This document shows positions 20,076 through 30,992 of a DNA stretch of 64,000 nucleotides, piece by piece. The DNA is from Nakazawaea peltata (Eukaryota; Ascomycota; Pichiomycetes; Alaninales; Pachysolenaceae): NCBI GenBank assembly GCA_001599355.1, contig BCGQ01000004.1, positions 193,249 through 257,248 on the forward strand, read 5' to 3'. The translations under genes and the position numbers were made by a program. Each line of letters starts with the position of its first letter. The stretch's first letter is position 1. The notes under the pieces are model-generated. The model was not told the DNA's origin and made no database searches. It saw nothing but the letters and a program-made list of their open reading frames with translations.

Positions 20076-22061
20076 TTAGCAAATAAACGTGAGGTAAAGC
20101 AAGACAAAATAATGAGAAATAGCTAATATTGCCCTCACTTCAATAGTTCAACTTCTGCTCTTCACGTACTAGACGGACTCGATCAGATGTACCACCTATC
20201 TGTAAGGACACTTAAAATTTTTTTTAGCCGCGGACGTTAGCTGCAGCTGGATCTGTATAGACTTAGTTAAAAGAATCGGATTTCTAGCAAATGAAACCGT
20301 AGAAAAGTTCCGAATCGTTTGTTAATATCGCTTGATATTATACCCGGGTGTATATAAGTGAGTGCTTATGTGGGGAGCGCAAAGACCTAGGCAAGATCTC
20401 TCAATAACTTGCAGCTTGTTATAAAAAAGATATCGAAAACCTTTTTTAAACTTCAAAACTCCAATTTGTTTGCTCCTTGTCTCCAGATTTTGTGGTTTAT
20501 TACCAGTGTTGGAATCTTTGATTGTTCGTAGTACTTTTGGGTCTGCGTCTAAGCCAAAAAAGTCACAAACAAAAAAAAATATGTAATAATAACCAATTTT
20601 TGTGCTTAGAGTTTGGTGAGCAAAAAAAAAGAACCGAAATGTATCTCTGCAACGGGGTAGAGGCCAATGGCTTTAGAGATGATTTGAATTGAACTTGCTC
20701 CTCCAGAGCTCCGGCTAAAGTGGTTCGGATTGATAGAGGTCAAGACAAAGAAAAATTAACTCACACTTCAGATGGGTCACTCAATGACTATATATGATGT
20801 GTGTAGTTAACTGTGCGTTTGGTGTGAACTTTTTTTGTTGCCGGCCTCAAAGAATATCTATGAGCGGTGGTGATCGATATCTAAACAACCAGTTGCCTTG
20901 AGTATCGATTTGATTGAGATTTGTGATTGCAAATTCCAATTCCCCAATTCACTAAAAATTCTTCTCCATCCCAAGAGATATCCCCATCGATTTATATATA
21001 AATTTTCATCCCTATGTTGATGCTTCCCAATTCAGCAAAAAAAAAATTTTTCTTTCTTTTTGTGATGTGAACCTGAAAGGCTTGCTTCCAAATGATCTTT
21101 CGACTGCATCTGTGAAAAAATATCACCTCTGTTATTGGCCAAAAAGAAATTTTAGCTGCGTTATTGTCTTTTGTTTTCTCTCCCGCTTCAAGGTTCAAAT
21201 GTCAGACATCTCAAGTGCGAAAAGCAAACATGACGCTAACTCTCTACATGTACAATTGAGGAACCAAAAAATAACAACAATCTATACAACACATATCAAA
21301 AATCTATGCATCCTCATGTTCTGTGCGAACAATTCTCTGATCTGCAAAAAAAAATTTTGAGGATTTACAATTAGAGATTAAGATCACGCACATTTTCTGT
21401 GACCAAATGCAAAATTTATGCATTGTTGTCTGGCTTTGTTGCTGCAGATCATGTAGTTATACATTTTAACCTGCTCTACCTACATTTCACAGATTTCACC
21501 GAAACGTAATACGTGATCCCATCAAAATATTGAGCCGTTTACATTTCGCCGGAACAGGCGCACCTTCTATTCCATCCCCTCTTCCATGCTTCAACTGTCT
21601 GCAAGATGCAACTTAGTCTTTCTTGACTCTGTTTTTCTTTCACCTTCAATCTTTTGTAATTATTTTTCGCTTCATTATAGCCGACCTAACTATCCTATAT
21701 AACCCGTTTTTACCCATAAATATTACGCATTGAACTTTCTCCTCTTGTTATATCGTTATATACACAATTAACCTTCACTTCACGCCCCCACGCTTTCAAG
21801 GGATAACAATTTCTATATCACATTTAATTGTCTCCCCCACCATTACCCCCAGCCCTACCCCTCTATCTCTAGCCCCACAAATCGTCCCTTCAATCTTCTC
21901 TCTATTAAGGTTTCAGCACTACAAAAAAACATACGCGGTCTTTTTTAGTCCATATGCATACTGCATAATCTAACATTTCTTTTTAACGCAAGGGAAAAAA
22001 TTTTTACTCCTCCCACATAGAGATGCCCTAACCACAATATGATCTGCTGTAGTTTTTGAAG

Positions 22062-22078
22062 GTGAAAAAATTTTTCAC
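22062..22078. promoter_or_regulatory. Palindromic GTGAAAAAATTTTTCAC element
   Basis: A 17-bp near-palindrome with an RRPE-like core, about 2 kb upstream of the Zn2Cys6 start. A related GGGAAAAAATTTTT lies at 21992-22005. Role inferred from similarity to the GDS1 upstream palindrome. Confidence 0.35.
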
Positions 22079-24433
22079 ACCTGCTTTACTGACCAAAATA
22101 GGGTCATCTAAGATATTTAGTTCATAATACTATTAAATTCATGGTCATTCTTTTGCAGCCAATAATGATCTCCTGGTTTCCTTGCAGATTTATTTTTTTT
22201 TCAAATGGATAAATCAGGAAACCCTTATCTTTGGGCGGCGCAAATAAGGTTTTGCACCACACTTTTCTTATCTTCTAGAAAACACCGGCCAACAACAGGA
22301 CTTGGAAGATGTATAGAAACGTGAAATTTGGTCTTCTGGAAATAAAAAGAAATGGATCTAAGGCCGGTTTCGGTATAAAATTCGTTACGACAGGTTGAAT
22401 CCGACTTTGTCGAAGGCACATATCAGCGACTTCATGCTGTTTCGAGCAAAATTTGAAACCTGTACACAAGGCTAATTGATTGTTTATTTCTTCCTATTTT
22501 GAAACTACAGCCTCGTTCCACTACAATTGTCAAGTTTTAGTCACAATTCAACTGGAAGGTGCTCTCGTAACTGCTCAATTCTCCTCACCTAGCAACCTAG
22601 CGAACACCTTCGATGCCCATGCGGCGTTTCCAAAATTCTACGCATATTTTACCCTCGCTCTCTTAGAAAATAGTATTTCGTTTACTACTCGCATACTTAC
22701 TCCTCAATGAGTGAACCCAACAGAAATTGCATCGAGACAATAGACTACAGAAGCTCGTATCTTCAGAATTGCACCTTGAGAATTGGTGTGGTTGTATAAT
22801 CCAATTGGATCGTATTTGCCGTGACCTCCTGGGACCATCTTCCTCGTATATCACATTAGTTAGATCAATGGTGACCACCGGGCCGAAAAATGTTGAAGGC
22901 TTCCAGATCTACCTCGCATTAGAACAGATGAGTTAAAATTTGATCATTTTCGTCCTTTTCGTGGGGCCGAGATATTCTGACTGGGGAAGAGAAAAAAAGA
23001 AATAAAAACAGAGTCAAGAAAACTTCTTCCAGCCTAAAAGATAATAAGGTTTTTCTTCTAGAAAAAGTGAGTGATGCACAAGAAGAAAGCGTTTCTTTTT
23101 TTTTTCTGTTTTGTGGAGTCTTCCCCTCTTAGATTGTGGTGGATCACTGTTGATGTTTTTCTTGTTCTCTTAACTCCTTAGTGAGTATTGATTGTGTAAG
23201 ATGCTGAAACGACGTAAAAATACGTTGGTTTCCAGTATGTAAGAAGACTAGAAAGGTGAAATATAGGAATTTAAGCGGCTGCACATCGGGGTCGAATAAC
23301 CCTGCCTTATGGATCTTGTATTATGCTAAGAGACTTAAAAATCAGCCTCAACCTAAGGTCATCTGTTGACTTCCTCATTAAACCCATGATGGCCAAAATG
23401 AAATTTTAAGATTCGAACCAAACGCAACCTAAGTAAAATCTCGAATTCTCCCCATTTTTGCATTGTTGTGCAATATTTGCATAGTTGGGCAGTGTAGGCT
23501 AATTACAGTGTACATCGGCTTTATTTACGTGCATTATGGAATCGGCATAAAGAAGTAACGGTCTTATTTTCTCAGATTGTATCGCAGCAAAGAAAAAAAT
23601 GCATATTTTGAGGCTCGACATGAGAGCAGCACAGAATATGTACGTGACCCTGTCTGCGTACTAAAAATTATTTTTTTTTGGGTCCTCATCTCTAAAAAAA
23701 AAAAGTTTGTTGGGGACACACAGAAGCGGCCAGGAACATTGTTACCAACCGAACAAAGGCGGCTGTGGCTGTGGATGTTCCTTCACATGAAGCAACAGTG
23801 CCTGTACATGTTGTCTGTCTCTGCTCCCACGTAGAGCGCTCAAGACGCCTATTACTCGGTGCCCAAAACTTTAATTCTATGGCAATCAATATGCACAATC
23901 AGGGCAAAAAGAAATAAAGATCTGCGGTGAAACTTGAGCTGAGAATTTTTTGGGGGAGCAGAAAGAGGGGGTCGATGAGAGAGGTGTCTCAGATTTCCAG
24001 AATCTTTTTGAAGAATTCTTTTTGGAAAGAAAGCCGAGAAGTCAAAATTCAGTTAGGCTAAACGGTTAAAATACATAGTCAGCTAATCTTGTTAGATACT
24101 AATAAACACTTCATTTTGTTTAGGAAAACAGAGTCAATTCTCAAATGAATCCATCCAATTCTATTTTCACAGTAATCTTGTCTCCAAATATATGCACTGT
24201 AAATGCAGTCTCTATCAATTCATCAGTTCATTTTCTTTAAAACATACAGAAAGTTAGAGCGCAATCCGCTAAGCAAATACCTTCCTGTAATATGACGTGA
24301 GTCTCGGACATGGTTGTATCGTTATATGGTACCTCGGTGTACCTCGGCGAGGATGTCGTTGAAGGTCTATGCCGTCCACTGATCTTTGCTTAGCAGATTA
24401 TCAATATCAGTTATCTGCTTCTATTTTTTTGCT

Positions 24434-24467
24434 ACGCGAACTTTATTTAAAGTCGTGCATGACGCGC
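24434..24467. promoter_or_regulatory. RAD9 upstream ACGCG pair and shared 14-mer
   Basis: ACGCGA at 24434-24439 and ACGCGC at 24462-24467 are half-matches to the MluI cell-cycle box (ACGCGT) bound by MBF in yeasts. Between them is CGAACTTTATTTAA (24437-24450), which recurs exactly in the EXO1/AlkB promoter at 49331-49344. It lies about 70-100 bp before the RAD9 ATG. Confidence 0.5.
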
Positions 24468-24535
24468 AAATATATGTGAAGAAGCTGATATTTTAAGCGA
24501 AGATAGTCGAGAGTCGATGATTTGAAGGGCACCCG

Positions 24536-27109
24536 ATGGAGACACAAGTGGATGGGGATACACAGAGGATCGAGCCCACTCAACAAAGGATTCCAGAGGT
24601 ATCGGAGTCGGTGTCTATAGATCATCCTGATGCTGATGAGGGTACGAGCTTCTCACTCCATATCGGAGAGAGCACACTCTTGAACAATACCGAAGGCGAC
24701 GGTGGAGAGACACGGAATGAAGGAAATAGTAGTAATAACGGGTTCAGTATTGGGGCTGGAATTGGATTTGGTGGTGCCACACCTTTTCTCAATAAACTTA
24801 AGGATCCATTTGGTGAGTCACCCGTCTCTGATGGCAGCGCTAAGAAATCCAGCAAAGGTGGGAATCTGAGAAATTTTAATGGAAGAACTGGTGGCTCTGG
24901 AGCTGCTGGAGCTGCTGAAATGTTTAATAAGATGAGAATCAGACATAGAGAGCTGGAATTGGTCGAATATGAGAGTCCCTCGCATGTGCCAGGTATAATA
25001 CTACCCGAGCAATCTCTTGAAGTTGATGATGAAGATGATAGTTTTCAAGTGAATAATACGTACAGTGGTAAGTTTGATACTCAAGTGATTAGTACTCCGT
25101 TAGTCAAGTCTATGACTCTGCATCATATCCAACTGCTGATGGAGCGTCAAATGCTGGTTTCTCATACCCCTGGTACTCAAGTTATAGCTGATACCCAAGT
25201 GATAAGAAATGACGATGACCAAGGTGACATAGAAGTCCCTCAGACGGCCGAGATCTTACGAGTATACGATGAAATCAAATCAGGAGAAGAAGATGATACT
25301 ACCGGAGAGATCCAGAACTCTACAGTTCGTTATGACCCCATCGAGGTGGATAAAGAAGAAGAATCTGTACCGACTATGAAATATTTCGATGGATTTCCTG
25401 AAGATAGTTTGAAAGTTTACGATCAACTCCGATTGAAAAGGAAACAATTTTCAGAGGTTCATCTTGACGACGATGATTTTTCATCGAAAAGACTGAAAAT
25501 AACTCCACCAAGCTTTGAAAGATGGAAATCAACACCCTCAAAATTGAATTTCCCTAGTCTGCGTCGTGAACAACTGTCCTCTCCAGAGACAAGTTTTGTA
25601 GAACCATCACCAAGAGGTGATACTCAAGTGATTCAGACATCTCCAGAAGTTCAGAAAACCCAAGAACCACCTCAAAAACCTAAATCTATCCCAGAAGAAA
25701 TTGTCTCATCTCCTTCAAAAATGTATATCGAGTCAGATGACGAGTCCTCTAACCCCCCTGCAGTCTTAAGAAAAGAGACAAAGACTCTCTCACGTGAAGA
25801 TATCATTTATGAATCAAGTGTATGGGCTCGTACAGGTGATAAATTTGTACCTACCAGAGTAGAGAAAGTACTTCCAGATGGATATATGATTTTCCATGGG
25901 GGGAGTTTTGTAGAATTACAGGGACATCTGAACGTTTGGCCCTTAGATATAAAAGTAGGTGATCGTGTAAAAGTACAAGGAAAGAGAAGAATCCATTTAG
26001 TAACAGGATTATTCCGTGGTAGCAGTAAACAAGACTCCATAAAATGTATACGAGGATACGACGAGTTATATGTAGTGCCCGTTGCTGGTGGGAACAAACC
26101 ATTACTTGAAGAAGAAGAAGTGGTACCATTAGAAGATGTATATTTAGTTAATAGTATTTGGACCAAAAGAGAATTCATTGTGAATTCTCCAGAAGACTCT
26201 TCGGTCAAAATTGAAGCAATGGTTAATAGGGGCCGCGGGCGGTCGCTTAATTCTAAACTTATTGAATTAAGTCCAAGGAAGAATAAAAATAAGGCATTTG
26301 AGATGGTACAAACTCAAACTGTCCCTCTTGCTCCTACTCTTAAGGTGGGAGGTCTCTGTTTCGACAAGTGTATTTTCACCATCACTTCTCTGGCTTCTAG
26401 ACTGGATGAATTAAAACTGAAAATTATCGAAAATGGGGGTACCGTTTTAGAGTATGGGTTTTCTGAGCTTTTTATCAACCAATGGAGACTCGAAGACTTC
26501 AAATTTGCTCTGTGTGTTAGTGCGGGGGGTTATTGTCGTTCACTGAAATATTTGGAACTGGTTCTGCTTCAATGGCCAGTGGTTTCCGACGTATTTGTAG
26601 ATCTGGTGAGTCAGCCTTCGATGGGGGTTTCATTATCGGATTTCCCCTCCTATTTATTACCAGCCGGAGAGTCTGTGCTATTGAACGGGGTGGTGAAGAG
26701 TCTTAATTGTTTTAGGTTTGCGCAGAATTTCGATTCGGGATTACATTTGAATTCTCAATTGTCTATTAATACATCTTTGCAGGGGGTTAGTGTTCTTTGG
26801 AATACTGATCTTGTACTGCAAGTGTCTCAGAATAGGGATAAAGTTGCAATGTTTCTTTTGAAATCCATGGGGGTCACTAATATTATTACTAATTCGAATT
26901 CGCCTATCGAAAATTCTAAAGTTTTGGTATTTGTTGAAAGGGAGGGGTCGAAAGAATATGATGTAACTAAAAATAAAGTCAAGCAATTGATAAAGAAACT
27001 GAATAAAAATCGATCAAGGAACAAGATTTTGGTGGGATTTGTCGATTGGGAATGGCTTGTACAGACAGTTATAGCTGGAAGGATGATAACATGTGAATGG
27101 GGTGAGTAG
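24536..27109 (+). CDS. RAD9: Rad9/Crb2/53BP1-type DNA-damage checkpoint adaptor
   Basis: 857 residues, shorter than S. cerevisiae Rad9 (1309). The N-terminal half is disordered and carries a TQ cluster: METQ, GDTQ, FDTQVIS (about 180), GTQVIADTQVI (about 211-221) and GDTQVIQ (about 361), sites of the kind Mec1/Tel1 phosphorylate to recruit Rad53. A Tudor domain lies at about 425-500 (SSVWARTGDKFVPTRVEKV, then IKVGDRVKV), the part that reads methylated histone in this family. Tandem BRCT repeats follow, starting near 605 (CFDKCIFTITS) and ending with WEWLVQTVIAGR. The order TQ cluster, Tudor, BRCT-BRCT defines the Rad9/Crb2/53BP1 family. Start ATG at 24536 is immediately downstream of a compact promoter with ACGCG sites. 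Confidence 0.9.
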   Translation: METQVDGDTQRIEPTQQRIPEVSESVSIDHPDADEGTSFSLHIGESTLLNNTEGDGGETRNEGNSSNNGFSIGAGIGFGGATPFLNKLKDPFGESPVSDGSAKKSSKGGNLRNFNGRTGGSGAAGAAEMFNKMRIRHRELELVEYESPSHVPGIILPEQSLEVDDEDDSFQVNNTYSGKFDTQVISTPLVKSMTLHHIQLLMERQMLVSHTPGTQVIADTQVIRNDDDQGDIEVPQTAEILRVYDEIKSGEEDDTTGEIQNSTVRYDPIEVDKEEESVPTMKYFDGFPEDSLKVYDQLRLKRKQFSEVHLDDDDFSSKRLKITPPSFERWKSTPSKLNFPSLRREQLSSPETSFVEPSPRGDTQVIQTSPEVQKTQEPPQKPKSIPEEIVSSPSKMYIESDDESSNPPAVLRKETKTLSREDIIYESSVWARTGDKFVPTRVEKVLPDGYMIFHGGSFVELQGHLNVWPLDIKVGDRVKVQGKRRIHLVTGLFRGSSKQDSIKCIRGYDELYVVPVAGGNKPLLEEEEVVPLEDVYLVNSIWTKREFIVNSPEDSSVKIEAMVNRGRGRSLNSKLIELSPRKNKNKAFEMVQTQTVPLAPTLKVGGLCFDKCIFTITSLASRLDELKLKIIENGGTVLEYGFSELFINQWRLEDFKFALCVSAGGYCRSLKYLELVLLQWPVVSDVFVDLVSQPSMGVSLSDFPSYLLPAGESVLLNGVVKSLNCFRFAQNFDSGLHLNSQLSINTSLQGVSVLWNTDLVLQVSQNRDKVAMFLLKSMGVTNIITNSNSPIENSKVLVFVEREGSKEYDVTKNKVKQLIKKLNKNRSRNKILVGFVDWEWLVQTVIAGRMITCEWGE

Positions 27110-27438
27110 AAGTGTTGGGAATGATCATTGCTTTGTTCATACCTGATCATTCATGGACTATATAGGACAATACAATGAATTGATAATTTATATTAGGGGA
27201 ATGATTATGTAAGCTTCCCGATTTGGAATTGGTTATACACGACCTTTGATCTTCACTCTCCAACATCATGACACCACCTAAAGAGGGTTGAGGTTTGCAT
27301 TACACCACCCCAAGAAGGTTGGGATTGTGGTAGACCACCCAAAGAAAATTGGGTCTGTATTACACCTGTTCAACAGAGCCACGCCCTACACCACATTAAA
27401 GTCTAAAATTCATATTTATTTTGATATTGTTGTCTATT
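27110..27438. other. Convergent intergenic region RAD9 / yapsin-like gene with 30-bp repeats
   Basis: Carries an ACGACCTT element at 27239-27246 and three degenerate 30-31 bp repeats at 27271-27361. No gene seen. Confidence 0.55.
27271..27361. repeat. Three degenerate 30-bp tandem repeats
   Basis: Copies at 27271-27301, 27302-27331 and 27332-27361 share the pattern ACACCACC-yAAGA-GGTTG-GG. The period is a multiple of three, so a frame across it shows a false 10-residue HPKK repeat; it lacks an ATG and family resemblance. Confidence 0.75.
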
Positions 27439-29385
27439 CTATAAGAAAACAGCAGACAGTAGCACTAAAACAAAAGTTAACTGAACAGTCCACAAAAGAA
27501 GAGGAGCAGAAGAAGATGGAGATGCAATAATGGCCTGCATCAATGCTGGAGGTCTGACCTGGATGGCTCCATTACCACTTGATACCAGGTTAGACAGCTC
27601 CAGTCCAGAGGCTGACCGAGACGTAGAAGCCGTGGCAGATGATCCATCCAAGATAATCTCACCATTAGAAACAACTACTTGTCTTGTATTGGAATGAGTT
27701 CCACCGGAGGACTCAAAAGACATTGTCAAGGTCAAATCTTCATAATCGGTAATGCTGTTAGGTGTCAGGAATGGGATATGACCCGATGAAATCAGGGTCT
27801 TCGTACTTCCCCAAAGAGATGTGGCCATACTTGTTACTAAACTGGTGATCAGATCTGTGTCTGAAGAAGGTTGGTAACTAATAGCTGAAGACAAAGCTGT
27901 AGCGAGTGAAGTCAGCGTTGTTGAACCTGCTTCGAGATCGGTTTCACCTGTTTGATCTCTTTTCGCCTTTGTTGTCGACGAGGTCTTTGAAGAAGAAGAA
28001 GATGTGGATGTAGTCGAAGTGGAACTTTGTCTCAGTGCAACGACAGAATCAGATGATAAGATTTCTTCTATGGTTAAGCCATCATCGTAATATGGGATGT
28101 ACAGTTGTCCAATGGCCAACTTACGGCCCTCATTGTCTACTGATAAATAAATGGAACGTAAGAATGGAGTTCCAAGTAATACAAATCCATCTTCTTCACT
28201 TGGTAAGACACTGACATAACACAGAGACGCACCAGTCGATTGGAAAATCAAAGATGTTCCATCATCGTCAACCAGATCATAAATCAACTCGGAAATTCTA
28301 ATACTGATGGCCAAGCTACCAAATTTAAAGTCTACGGTCAGATACAAATTTCCAATGGAACAATCGACGAGCCAACGGTCCAAAGAAGATGAATAATAAG
28401 CGTTCAATTGCAACAGCATATCGATCACCATGGAATATGGAAGATACGAATAGTATGTTCTAGAGTCCAATAACAGAGGATAATACCCAGAAACTCCAAG
28501 GCTAGCGCTTAAATCGCTATTAAGACTCGTCACCGACATCCCCGTCAACGGAAGAATAGGTAAATCATTTCTTAATACATTCTCCATATCATAATAAGGA
28601 ATAAAATCAAACTCTACAAATTCTCCACGCAATTTGGACGTATCCAAACCTCCAAGATGTAATTCCATAGACTCAGAATAAAGTCTACCAAGATAAAGAG
28701 AATACAGAGATGAGTTTACGATTCCTGAATTTTTCAAGGCATCAAAGAAACTCATTCCATAGCCGGTGGAATCATTAGCAGTGGACAGTAAACCCAACCC
28801 ACCAGCATAAACATCGGTGGAATTCAGAGCTACAAATGCCATAGAGTCAATCGTGATAGACTCATTTTCAAATGTGATAGTATCGTAAATAACATCCCCC
28901 AGAAAATAGATATAATTCATCTCTAAAATACTGAACTGATTTTCGGTGGTGTTAACAGAAGTGGAGTCTGAGATGTTGTATATTCCTTGCATACCACATG
29001 GGTTGATAGCCAGGTCATCGTAATTAACACCTGGACGAGTCAACAGAGTCTCGTTTGACTCGGCAGAATCATACCTTTCCTCACAAGAAATGAAATAACG
29101 CGAGTCCATGATCCATGAACGGTCACTGATCAAATCAAGGCGGAGCCCCATAAGGTTACTATCAGGGCCATAATGAGTATCAGCGTTCCCATCTAATGCG
29201 TTCTCTCCAATGGTGGCGTTGACATAGTATATTTTGTAGTCATATGAATCCATGAACAAAGTAGGAAGCTCGTAATTGTCGGCGGTAGTTTTAGTAGCGT
29301 TGGCGGTAGAAGACGCGGTGGTGGTGGCCGTAGACGCCGTCACGGCCACGCGCAAAAGTCCCATCCATAATAGTACCGGCAACAT
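27439..29385 (-). CDS. Yapsin-like, probably catalytically dead, GPI-anchored aspartyl protease homologue
   Basis: 648 residues with an N-terminal signal peptide (MLPVLLWMGLLRVAVTAS) and a C-terminal GPI signal (Ser/Ala-rich stretch then LLLWTVQLTFVLVLLSAVFL). The body follows the yapsin/pepsin fold: many N-glycosylation sequons, MSFFDALKNSGIV, YSLYLG, LHLGGLDTSKLRGE, and GFVLLGTPFLRSIYLSVD near the end. The two active-site motifs are altered. The first, normally DTGSSDLW, reads DLISDRSW; the second, normally DSGTT, reads DSRTY within YPALLDSRTYYSYLP. Both aspartates remain but both following glycines are lost, which in pepsin-fold enzymes should abolish normal catalysis. The open frame is intact, so this looks like a maintained non-enzymatic cell-surface protein rather than a pseudogene. 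Yapsins act at the cell wall. Confidence 0.85.
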   Translation of the reverse strand: MLPVLLWMGLLRVAVTASTATTTASSTANATKTTADNYELPTLFMDSYDYKIYYVNATIGENALDGNADTHYGPDSNLMGLRLDLISDRSWIMDSRYFISCEERYDSAESNETLLTRPGVNYDDLAINPCGMQGIYNISDSTSVNTTENQFSILEMNYIYFLGDVIYDTITFENESITIDSMAFVALNSTDVYAGGLGLLSTANDSTGYGMSFFDALKNSGIVNSSLYSLYLGRLYSESMELHLGGLDTSKLRGEFVEFDFIPYYDMENVLRNDLPILPLTGMSVTSLNSDLSASLGVSGYYPLLLDSRTYYSYLPYSMVIDMLLQLNAYYSSSLDRWLVDCSIGNLYLTVDFKFGSLAISIRISELIYDLVDDDGTSLIFQSTGASLCYVSVLPSEEDGFVLLGTPFLRSIYLSVDNEGRKLAIGQLYIPYYDDGLTIEEILSSDSVVALRQSSTSTTSTSSSSSKTSSTTKAKRDQTGETDLEAGSTTLTSLATALSSAISYQPSSDTDLITSLVTSMATSLWGSTKTLISSGHIPFLTPNSITDYEDLTLTMSFESSGGTHSNTRQVVVSNGEIILDGSSATASTSRSASGLELSNLVSSGNGAIQVRPPALMQAIIASPSSSAPLLLWTVQLTFVLVLLSAVFL

Positions 29386-30992
29386 CCTTCTTCCAATAGT
29401 CTACGAGTCTATCAACAAACCGGTCCAGTTCACTTGTTCGCTGGCTCACTTGCTCACTCTTCTCAGGTTAATATATAAAGCCCCGAGCCGTTTAGATTTT
29501 TTGCTTTTTTTCTTTTTTTCGCACCGGAACAATAGCAGCGGTTTAGCTTTAATGCTTAAATAGAGAGAAAAGCGAGGATGAGGGGGGAAAATGGGGGAAA
29601 ATAGGGGGGGAGGATGGTGAAGGAGAAGGGGTGTAGGGGGGGTTAAGAAAGGAAATGGTGCATAATGGATGAGTGAGGGGTTTGGATGAGGGGATCGGGT
29701 CCGGGAAAGAGGTCGGACTACTGATATGATGAGATGTGTTTGTGAATTGGTGGTTGTTCGCCGTGAAAATTTTTATTCTGCTGCATCTAAAAATAGACGC
29801 AACAATTGCGTAATTAATAGAAATCTGGAAGGGGGAATAAAGGGAAGAAAATTAGGGAAGAAAATTAGGGAGGGAAGAAAATGTAGTGGAGATAATAGCT
29901 GGCGCAGTATACGAATATACGAGCATTTTAAAACGGAGTAGAGGAAACCTCCGGGTCTTTAGTTTAACCCTTTGTACTTGATATTGTTCCCTTTTCTACT
30001 AGTTACTTTTTCCCTAGATGTATTCAACTCATAAGTAGTGCCCTACATAAGCAAGATTCGCGCGGCCTTATAAAAATAGTGTAAATACTTTGAAAATTCT
30101 TACTTGTAAATACTCTGTATTCTCTATAAATACTTAGAGTGCGCATTACATCATAATAAGAGCCGTACAGGGAATATATGGAATTAAGGTTAGAGAGAGG
30201 AGAGATTATTAGTATTATGCTCCTATGGAGCTGGTATGAGATCTAGAATGAGACATAGTACGGCACTGCTGTGAACTGTCATGTATTCAAATAGTCCATC
30301 CATTTGAGGTGCCCGCTATTCTGTCATTTTAAGCCTTAATTGCATTAAAATGTGGAGGATCCTCGGTAATTACAAATTCAACCCTCATTTAGCCGCTATA
30401 CTGTATAAATGCTTGTCTTGTATTCTGATCATTCCACTTTTTATTCTCATTTCCTTTAAGCTCCTTCTTCTTAAATTTACTATCTTACTGCCACCAACTG
30501 CCACCAACATAAAATGTTTATAATCAAATTGTTTGTCCCTCTTTTCTTTCCCTTTTTTTTACTCTCATCTCATCGCTTATGATTTGTTTTATAATTCACT
30601 TAGCGATAAATTCTATTGTTCAGTTTCTTTTGTACACTTTTACTCCACATCTGGATTCGGGTCTCCTATCGTAACCTATTCCATTAATCTAAGCCCTGAC
30701 CCAATACCCTGCACTCTGCCCCTGGTCTTCCCCCTTCACTAACCTCACTAACCTCACTACCCCTAACTCGATCTTCCCTATCTCAGCAGAATATCATTTG
30801 GTGACCCGATGCATATTTCGTCCTCCCTCTTTCCCTCTTTTTTTCCCCGACTAGGCCCAAAACACTTAAGCCAAGACATTAAACAGAATTCGAATTTGGA
30901 TAAGAATCAAAATATAAAGTGAAGTGGAGACTGGTTTCGAGCTCTGAAGTATCCCAATTACTCCCAAGAACCCATTTTTTTTGAGCTCGAGC
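29386..30992. other. 1.6 kb divergent intergenic region, yapsin-like / YMD8-like
   Basis: No gene recognised. Near the yapsin start there is a purine-rich block with long G runs (29580-29645). The remainder is AT-rich, with pyrimidine tracts towards the YMD8-like start. Confidence 0.45.

Larger units (their letters stand above)
20076..24535. other. 4.46 kb divergent intergenic region between the Zn2Cys6 regulator and RAD9
   Basis: No protein or RNA gene recognised. The open frames present are at most about 97 codons, in mixed frames, and lack family resemblance. The region is dense in A/T tracts and A-to-T junctions (21039-21054, 21992-22005, 22062-22078), and the last ~100 bp looks like the RAD9 promoter. 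Most of it is probably the upstream regulatory region and perhaps a long leader of the Zn2Cys6 gene. Confidence 0.5.

Noticed and set aside
21067-21360. 97-codon open frame in the Zn2Cys6 upstream region
   Set aside because: No family resemblance, Lys/Asn/Cys composition of translated AT-rich DNA, overlapped by a similar frame on the other strand.
23405-23480. B-box-like GATTCGAACC near 23414 as a tRNA gene
   Set aside because: The flanking bases do not form a T stem and no acceptor or anticodon stem can be drawn.
27288-27530. Frame with HPKK-type repeats
   Set aside because: No ATG start; the repeat comes from the 30-bp tandem DNA repeat, and it runs into the yapsin-like gene's 3' end.
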